Below, in pieces: positions 1-5,173 of a DNA stretch of 5,173 bases; the first letter of the stretch is position 1; each line of letters starts with the position of its first letter. Source of the stretch: an uncultured Rikenellaceae bacterium (GTDB taxonomy: Bacteria > Bacteroidota > Bacteroidia > Bacteroidales > Rikenellaceae); NCBI GenBank assembly GCA_947037995.1, contig CAMQUV010000100.1:1-5173 (forward strand), given 5' to 3'. Made by a program: the position numbers and the translations under genes. The notes beneath the pieces were generated by a model that ran no database searches, was not told the DNA's origin, and worked only from the letters and a program-made list of their open reading frames with translations.

Positions 1-1095
1 GCCTCGGCTGATGTTATTTTCTCGGCTGTTGGAACGCCGTCCGATAAAGATGGCTCGGCTGACCTCGGTCAAGTGCTGGGCGTGGCCAAACAAATTGGGC
101 AAATTGCTACCAAATATTTCCTCCTCGTTACCAAATCTACCGTGCCTGTCGGCACTGCGCACAAAATTCGTCAAACCGTACAAGCCGAACTCGATAAAAG
201 AGGACTGTCTCTCGAATTTGACGTTGCCTCAAACCCTGAGTTCCTGAAAGAAGGCGCCGCAATAAAAGACTTCCTGTCACCCGATAGAGTAGTTATAGGA
301 GCCGATAACGATAAAGCCCGAAACCTCCTGGAAAGGCTTTACAAACCATTTATGCTCAACGGCGAAAGATTTATTTTTATGGATGTAGCCTCGGCCGAAA
401 TGACCAAATATGCTGCCAACGCTATGCTCGCTACACGCATTTCATTTATGAACGAAGTTGCAGCTCTCTGCGAAAAGGTTGGCGCTGATGTCGAACTCGT
501 ACGACGTGGGATTGGCGCTGATGCCCGTATTGGTAACAAGTTTCTCTATGCTGGAGCTGGGTACGGTGGCTCGTGTTTCCCTAAAGATGTGAAAGCGCTT
601 ATCCATACTGGGAACGAATATAACTGCCCAATGACACTTGTCCAAGCAGTTGAGAATGTAAACGAAAATCAGAAAAATATACTCTTCAATAAACTTATGT
701 TGGCTTTTAATGGAAACGTTAAAGGCAAAACTATTGCACTCTGGGGGCTCGCGTTTAAACCCGATACAGATGATATTCGCGAAGCTCCGGCACTGAACCT
801 TATTCAAAAACTTCTGCTCGAAGGGGCTATTATAAACGTTTTTGACCCCGTAGCTATGGATAATACCAAAGCAATTTTCCCGCAGATTAATTATAATAGC
901 GGAATGTATGAGGCGGCGAAAGGTGCAGATGCAGTTGTCCTGGTTACAGAATGGCGCCAATTTAGGCTAGTTGACTGGAACTCGCTGAAATCCTCAATGA
1001 AAGGTAAAACTATTGTCGACGGTCGAAATATTTATAGCCAAGAGGAACTCTCTAATGCTGGTTTCGACTACTTTAGAATTGGTAAAGTCTACTAA
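1..1095 (+). CDS. ugd: UDP-glucose 6-dehydrogenase, 5'-truncated by the window edge
   Basis: The enzyme oxidises UDP-glucose to UDP-glucuronate with two NAD+ in the cytoplasm, supplying precursor for capsule, exopolysaccharide or lipopolysaccharide sugars. The frame is open from base 1, and 364 residues are visible. The GTG at 73 is internal and not the start, because family sequence (AVGTPSDKDGSADL) lies upstream of it. By comparison with the usual 430-460 residues, about 70-75 N-terminal residues are missing, including the GxGxxG NAD-binding loop. Numbering from the window edge, NPEFLKEG (78-85) is the substrate-binding segment, Lys136 and Asn140 lie in the central-domain helix EMTKYAANAM, and GGSCFPKD carries the catalytic Cys192. 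The C-terminal UDP-binding domain has ALWGLAFKPDTDDIR (246-260) and DGRNIY near the end. The YGGSCFPKD signature fits UDP-glucose dehydrogenase rather than the UDP-ManNAc dehydrogenases (WecC type, GGHCIP). The visible part is intact, with no frameshift. The family is seen directly; the pathway is inferred. Confidence 0.96.
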   Translation, partial: ASADVIFSAVGTPSDKDGSADLGQVLGVAKQIGQIATKYFLLVTKSTVPVGTAHKIRQTVQAELDKRGLSLEFDVASNPEFLKEGAAIKDFLSPDRVVIGADNDKARNLLERLYKPFMLNGERFIFMDVASAEMTKYAANAMLATRISFMNEVAALCEKVGADVELVRRGIGADARIGNKFLYAGAGYGGSCFPKDVKALIHTGNEYNCPMTLVQAVENVNENQKNILFNKLMLAFNGNVKGKTIALWGLAFKPDTDDIREAPALNLIQKLLLEGAIINVFDPVAMDNTKAIFPQINYNSGMYEAAKGADAVVLVTEWRQFRLVDWNSLKSSMKGKTIVDGRNIYSQEELSNAGFDYFRIGKVY

Positions 1096-1122
1096 ATACT
1101 AGATATTAATATACATATAGAG

Positions 1123-1162
1123 TAAAATGGGTCAGTTGTTATTGGTCCATTTTATTTTTTTT
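1123..1162 (+). terminator. Intrinsic terminator of the UDP-glucose dehydrogenase gene
   Basis: A hairpin begins 27 bases after the dehydrogenase stop codon. TAAAATGG (1123-1130) pairs perfectly with CCATTTTA (1147-1154), and the stem continues inward for five more pairs, three of them G-U, leaving a six-base loop at 1136-1141. Eight T residues follow immediately at 1155-1162. The wobble pairs hold only in plus-strand RNA; on the minus strand they become A-C mismatches and no T-run follows. It should therefore stop plus-strand transcription and work poorly, if at all, for the convergent gene. That gene's stop codon starts in the hairpin at 1139-1141. Confidence 0.78.
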
Positions 1163-2191
1163 GCTTAGGTTCGCAACTTCATCGAGATTAAATGTTACGG
1201 TAAGCAATTGTTGTGTCGAAACGGTTTCGGGGGTAAAGAAAGCAGCGAAGCAAGCCGAAAGTCCCAGCCACTTGTATTTGTACGTATATTTTGCGATAAG
1301 CATATCATTCCACTTGTCTTTGTAGAATGGTGAACCGGTGTAAATGAATGGGTATTGTTCGGAATATTTCATTTGAGCTTGCCCGACATAGAATGTATTA
1401 TGGAGCAAAAAGCCTTTCCACTGGAGCATTTGTTCCGCTTGAAACCCTATGTGTGGCTCGAGTCCAAGGTTAACTTCGTCGCGCACTCTGTCCATATCGC
1501 CTGCAAGGCCGACAGTAAATAATATTTTACTAAACACGTTTTGATAGCCTGCGAAGTCGTATCCTACGTTAAGGTCGTATTGAAAGCGGTCGAAAACATT
1601 GAAAGTTTCGAACACGGGTTTATCGGCAAAATGGGTGTATGAAACGATTCCTTTGAGGCGAAATTTGTCCCACCATCTTTCGCCCGACCCAGCTAAGGTG
1701 AATCTATCGACTTTGTTTGGCACGTCAGATTTAAACCAATCCATCCACGCTTCGATATACCCGTTGGTATCTTTATATCGACCATAAACTCCTTGCGCCT
1801 TGTTGTTTATGAAGAGTTGCGCAGTAGTGTTATAAGAAAGTGGTAGTGGTTCGCGGTCATAGACGGAGTAAATTCCGGCAATGGCTTTAAATTTATCGTC
1901 TTTAAATTCGTAGTAGGCACGAAAATCAACGTTATCAATTATTTTTTTTGTACCAAACATCTCTTGCATCCCGACACCAACAACGAGTGAATGTTTCCCG
2001 ACGCTATAACCGATATGAGGTACGAGTAGAATCCCAGCAATTGTGCGGTCTTTGGCGTAGGGTTCAGATGCTTCGAGGTTGTCGAATAGCATACGGTAGT
2101 CGACTTTATAGCGAAGTTGTGCAGCTGATTCGGTGATAGTAATAATTGAAAGTAAGAGGGAAAGTAGGAGGGTGGTGTAGAGTTTATTCAT
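1139..2191 (-). CDS. Secreted beta-strand-rich protein, putative outer-membrane beta-barrel
   Basis: I do not recognise this 350-residue protein as a named family. It starts with a clear Sec signal peptide: MNK, a Leu/Ile/Thr-rich core, then ESAAQ, with likely cleavage after Ala24 (Ser at -3, Ala at -1). No lipobox cysteine is present. The mature part alternates polar and hydrophobic residues in segments joined by short turns, for example 51-80, 88-110 (turn at KDDK), 124-153, 203-230, 240-270, 295-320 and 328-339. It is rich in Tyr, Phe, Trp and Gly. This is typical of outer-membrane barrels, perhaps with about 12 strands, though a large periplasmic beta protein is possible. The frame extends to a GTG at 2227, but that codon lies upstream of the -7 promoter box, so the ATG at 2191 is chosen. 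No Shine-Dalgarno sequence is seen, as is normal in Bacteroidota. The RND gene ends 72 bases upstream on the same strand, which may hint at shared envelope work. The coding call is firm; the barrel call is inference. Confidence 0.85.
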   Translation of the reverse strand: MNKLYTTLLLSLLLSIITITESAAQLRYKVDYRMLFDNLEASEPYAKDRTIAGILLVPHIGYSVGKHSLVVGVGMQEMFGTKKIIDNVDFRAYYEFKDDKFKAIAGIYSVYDREPLPLSYNTTAQLFINNKAQGVYGRYKDTNGYIEAWMDWFKSDVPNKVDRFTLAGSGERWWDKFRLKGIVSYTHFADKPVFETFNVFDRFQYDLNVGYDFAGYQNVFSKILFTVGLAGDMDRVRDEVNLGLEPHIGFQAEQMLQWKGFLLHNTFYVGQAQMKYSEQYPFIYTGSPFYKDKWNDMLIAKYTYKYKWLGLSACFAAFFTPETVSTQQLLTVTFNLDEVANLSKKNKMDQ

Positions 2192-2215
2192 TGAGGTCGA
2201 GTTTTGTAAAGATGA

Positions 2216-2247
2216 CAAAGATAGCACACTTTTTTCATCAATACAAA
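2216..2247 (-). promoter_or_regulatory. Bacteroidota-type (sigma-ABfr) promoter of the barrel gene
   Basis: On the minus strand, TTTG (2244-2247) is followed after 20 bases by TATCTTTG (2216-2223). This matches the Bacteroides consensus TTTG / TAnnTTTG with its usual spacing of about 19-21 bases. Transcription should begin roughly at 2208-2212, giving a short A/T-rich leader of about 20 bases before the ATG at 2191, with no ribosome-binding motif. No operator-like repeat is visible beside it. It lies in the 72-base gap after the RND gene, so the barrel gene can be expressed independently of the pump. Confidence 0.8.
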
Positions 2248-2263
2248 AATGATTTGGGGTCTT

Positions 2264-5173
2264 TTATTTTTTCTTAATGGCGATAAATACGGGCATAATA
2301 AAGATTAGAGCAAGAATTGAGAACATCATTCCGCCCATAACCCCCACAGCGAAAGCGAACCAGAACACTTCGTCAGAGCCATCGAAAAGGAAAGGTGTCA
2401 GCCCAAGCACTGTTGAAATAATGGTGAGTAGCGTGGGTATAATTTTACGATTATAGGCTGTAACATAGTCTTTTACGGGATTTTTACGGCTACGTACCAT
2501 CACTGTTTTATGTTCGCTAACTATATATATGCCGGCATTTACAACGATTCCGCAGAGCATTACGATTGCAGCAAAACCGCCTTGGTCGAACGTAAATTCG
2601 CCCAGCGAGAATGTTAGGAACAGCCCAATAAGTCCTATGGGAATCATCAGTATAATAACGATAGGGAGTTTGAGTGATTCAAAAATTATAGCGCAAATAG
2701 CATATATAATGATAATCACGAGGAATATTAGCCACGCTTGTTGTGCTTTTTCGCCATATCCCCACCAGTTTCCGCGCGAGTCTTTGGCGGTATATCCAAT
2801 TGGCAATATATTTTCGTTATACTCTTCAATTGTTTTGTTTGTGAGTTTTTGCGCTAGTTCGTACGAACCTGTAAAGTCAAAGTGGACGAATAGTGTATAT
2901 TGTTGATTGTGTCTATTAATATCATTCCCTGTGCGACGTTTTTCGATAGTTCCGACATCCGTAAGTCGAGTTTTAACGCTATCAATATCTATCATATCAT
3001 TTTTGATATGCCAAAGGTCGAATTCATCTTTTTTATTAGAAACGAGTTGCACATCGACCATTTCGCCATTACGGAAGACTTTGCCGAGGCTATTATCATA
3101 CAGTTGCTCTCTTAGATATCCAAAATATTTGCCAACATCCAGCCCCGTACTAGCAATTTTCTCTTTATTATAGTCGATAAAAAATTCACTCCGTGCAGGC
3201 GAGCTAGACCTAGAACCAAACACAGCAGGTTCTTTTACCCGCGGGTTGTCGCTAAGTTTTTTCTGTAGTTTTTTGGCGAATCCATACAGCACATCATAGT
3301 TATAGCCACTGAGTTCGATAGAGTGTTGTTTATACCCACTATGAACATTATTATAGAAATTATTTTCATCAATTCCAGACACATACCACGTTGCTCCACC
3401 AAGTGCGGTAGCTTTTTGAATTATTTGTTGTTTGAGCGAAAAAGGGAACGACGTATTTTCGGCTTCTTCGGTAAAAGTAATTGTTATAGAGCCGTCAGTT
3501 GCGCTATTAACATTTGTACGATACATATCAATTTCGGGAAACTGGCTAACATAGTTCTCCATTGATTTAATGATTTCATTGAGTTGTTGGACGGTACACC
3601 CTTCGGGCATCGCAGCTCGTGCGGTAAGTTCTTTACGGGGTTTTGGTTCGCGGTAATACGACGAGGAGTTAAGATTTTGGCTAAACATTCTGAACGTCCC
3701 CCCGAAGATTATTTCGAAAGTTTTGCGATTGTCCGAATACCACGACCCACCGATAGTCGAGTTATAAGCTTCTTGCCAGAAGTTTAGTTTCTCAGGCTCT
3801 TTGGTTTGTCCATACTGTTTTGTTTCGCCAAGTTTAGTTGGGAGCAGGTGTATAGGGATTCCGAACCCAAGTATTAGAACAATAATGAATGCCCAGCGGC
3901 GTTTGCGCGCCCAGTTAATATAGCGATAATACTTATTTGAGAGCTTAACGATTTTGCGTTTGCGTTTTATTTTTATGTTTGCAATACCTCTATTTTTGAG
4001 CGGTATTTTGTCGAGTAGAGCAGGTATAAACAGCGCTGCAATGAGCATCGAGATAGTCAGGTTAATGATAATAACCCACACAAAGTCTTTGAGTTGGTCT
4101 GCCATTTGGTCGGGCAGGAAGAAAATTATGCTCAGCGATGCAATCGTTGTGAGCAGCGCCCCGAAAATGGAGGAGAGCACCGAGCGATTGTGATAGTACG
4201 TATAGTGGTCTACCATTACAATCGAAGTATCTATAATTATCCCCAACGATATTGTAATCCCCGCCATTGAATACAGTTGAATCTGTATGTTGCCAAAATA
4301 GTAAAATATCACCGCCAGCAGCAGGTTGACAACGATAGTGACAAAGATTATAAACAGGTATCTCCAGCTGCGACTCACCGCCAGAACAAATAGCAGCAGT
4401 ATTGCCAGGGAGAGCATTGAGCGGAAAAAAATTGTTGATATCTCTTTTTCGAGCCTTGTGGATGCGTCAAACGATATGGAGTAAGTCAGATTCTCGGGGC
4501 AACTATCCTCGAGCCGCTCCATAGTCTCTTTAATCTCTTTGGCCACAGCAATAGTGTTAATATCCTTATTGCCGTTGATAGTTAAGTCAATAGTATTCAG
4601 CCCATTAATACGATTATAGTTCCTCGGTGGCATTTCTTTATACTGAGCACTCGCCACATCTTTGAGGTAAATCATTCTCCCATCAACCATTTTCACGGGA
4701 ATATTTAGCATATCTTTTTCGGGTTGGGACTTGAGCGTAATCGATATACTCTCATTTCCCTGAGACGCCATTCCAACAATGTCATTAGAATAATTGCTGT
4801 TAAAAGCACCCGTAATATCTTGCACCGTCACCCCTGCCGATTGCATAATGTCGGGGTCGTACGAAATCACCCAGTAGAACGGCGAAGCACCCGATAACGT
4901 TGCACTTTCCATCCCTTTTATCTTAGCAAGTTCGGGAATTAGCTTTTGATTAGCGAATTTCGATATAGCCTCGGGCGGCATATCGGCATTAATAGTATAG
5001 GTGAAAATGTGATTTTGCCCCTCGCCCGAGCTCGACATATTGATTGCAGGGTACGAAGTCCCTTCAGGCAGCGACGAGTATATCTGGCGTATTTGTGTAG
5101 CTATTTCAAAGCGTGCCACATCTATTTTTTTCGACTCTTTGAACTGTATTGTAATTGAACCGCCGCCAAATCT
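2264..5173 (-). CDS. RND-superfamily efflux transporter permease, N-terminus beyond the window
   Basis: This is an inner-membrane, ion-driven exporter of the AcrB/HAE type, normally a trimer working with a periplasmic adaptor and an outer-membrane channel. The frame is open to the right edge, and 969 residues are visible. The GTG at 5119 is internal, since the porter segment (GGGSITIQF) continues upstream. About 80-90 residues, including TM1, are missing, giving a normal full length near 1050. In order, numbering from the window edge: porter and docking domains (1-245, with YLKDVA at 169-174 and FDASTRLEKEI at 235-245), TM2 247-265, TM3 271-292, TM4 301-322, TM5 331-353, TM6 364-386, a very basic cytoplasmic linker 389-427, TM7 427-445, the second periplasmic half 446-810 (PEGCTVQQLNE at 523-533), then TM8-TM12 at 811-832, 836-856, 865-886, 911-929 and 937-964. 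TM4 has Asp315-Thr316 instead of the AcrB Asp-Asp pair, and TM10 has Asn879 where AcrB has Lys. The substrate cannot be told from sequence. The family is certain; the exact subfamily is not. Confidence 0.95.
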   Translation of the reverse strand, partial: RFGGGSITIQFKESKKIDVARFEIATQIRQIYSSLPEGTSYPAINMSSSGEGQNHIFTYTINADMPPEAISKFANQKLIPELAKIKGMESATLSGASPFYWVISYDPDIMQSAGVTVQDITGAFNSNYSNDIVGMASQGNESISITLKSQPEKDMLNIPVKMVDGRMIYLKDVASAQYKEMPPRNYNRINGLNTIDLTINGNKDINTIAVAKEIKETMERLEDSCPENLTYSISFDASTRLEKEISTIFFRSMLSLAILLLFVLAVSRSWRYLFIIFVTIVVNLLLAVIFYYFGNIQIQLYSMAGITISLGIIIDTSIVMVDHYTYYHNRSVLSSIFGALLTTIASLSIIFFLPDQMADQLKDFVWVIIINLTISMLIAALFIPALLDKIPLKNRGIANIKIKRKRKIVKLSNKYYRYINWARKRRWAFIIVLILGFGIPIHLLPTKLGETKQYGQTKEPEKLNFWQEAYNSTIGGSWYSDNRKTFEIIFGGTFRMFSQNLNSSSYYREPKPRKELTARAAMPEGCTVQQLNEIIKSMENYVSQFPEIDMYRTNVNSATDGSITITFTEEAENTSFPFSLKQQIIQKATALGGATWYVSGIDENNFYNNVHSGYKQHSIELSGYNYDVLYGFAKKLQKKLSDNPRVKEPAVFGSRSSSPARSEFFIDYNKEKIASTGLDVGKYFGYLREQLYDNSLGKVFRNGEMVDVQLVSNKKDEFDLWHIKNDMIDIDSVKTRLTDVGTIEKRRTGNDINRHNQQYTLFVHFDFTGSYELAQKLTNKTIEEYNENILPIGYTAKDSRGNWWGYGEKAQQAWLIFLVIIIIYAICAIIFESLKLPIVIILMIPIGLIGLFLTFSLGEFTFDQGGFAAIVMLCGIVVNAGIYIVSEHKTVMVRSRKNPVKDYVTAYNRKIIPTLLTIISTVLGLTPFLFDGSDEVFWFAFAVGVMGGMMFSILALIFIMPVFIAIKKK

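Noticed and set aside
3..61. Three copies of CTCGGCTG at 3, 21 and 54
   Set aside because: Spacings are multiples of three and each copy encodes Ser-Ala in the conserved dehydrogenase frame, so repeated codon choice explains it.
442..960. A 172-codon open frame on the minus strand inside the dehydrogenase gene
   Set aside because: It lies wholly opposite a strongly conserved coding frame, has a composition typical of antisense translation (many Cys, Phe, Asn) and shows no domain or start signal.
1097..1124. A/T-rich imperfect inverted repeat between the convergent genes, including the palindrome ATATTAATAT at 1103-1112
   Set aside because: The arms are short and mismatched, no T-run follows on the minus strand, and such palindromes are expected by chance in A/T-rich spacers; a weak terminator for the barrel gene cannot be excluded but is not supported.
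2248..2263. Possible terminator just after the RND stop codon
   Set aside because: Only a roughly four-pair stem (CAAA/TTTG) can be drawn and no T-run follows, so it is not called.
2529..2906. Plus-strand open frames opposite the RND gene, this 125-codon one being the longest
   Set aside because: It mirrors the conserved TM8-TM10 coding region of the transporter; no independent start signal or family resemblance is seen.
2264..5119. GTG at 5119 as the true start of the RND protein
   Set aside because: The frame stays open to the window edge and the upstream residues continue a typical RND porter-domain strand; starting here would also omit TM1.

Overview
The window looks like Bacteroidota (probably Bacteroidales-like) chromosomal DNA of moderate GC content. 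Three things point there. A close match to the Bacteroidota sigma-ABfr promoter (TTTG, 20 bases, TATCTTTG) precedes one gene. That gene shows no Shine-Dalgarno sequence. The proteins also have a Bacteroidota character. Genus and species cannot be read from this stretch. No RNA gene, CRISPR array, insertion sequence or phage gene is visible.

Layout: (1) Positions 1-1095, plus strand, hold the 3' five-sixths of a UDP-glucose 6-dehydrogenase gene whose start lies left of the window. It is followed at 1123-1162 by a convincing intrinsic terminator. (2) Positions 1139-2191, minus strand, encode a secreted, beta-strand-rich protein of 350 residues that I do not recognise as a named family and take to be an outer-membrane beta-barrel. 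Its own promoter lies at 2216-2247. (3) Positions 2264-5173, minus strand, hold most of an RND-superfamily inner-membrane transporter (969 residues visible), whose N-terminus, including the first membrane helix, lies right of the window. The window is almost fully coding; the longest gap is 72 bases.

The dehydrogenase converges on the other two genes and is probably a separate unit making UDP-glucuronate for surface polysaccharide. The RND gene and the putative barrel gene run in the same direction with no clear terminator between them, so the barrel gene may be served by read-through as well as by its own promoter. An RND pump needs a periplasmic adaptor and an outer-membrane exit protein. 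Neither a recognisable adaptor nor a TolC-type factor is visible here; they may lie right of the window, upstream of the pump gene.

The most notable points are the altered ion-relay residues of the RND protein, the promoter that settles the barrel gene's start codon, and a terminator that doubles as the coding end of the convergent gene. I see no evidence of a wholly new biological system.
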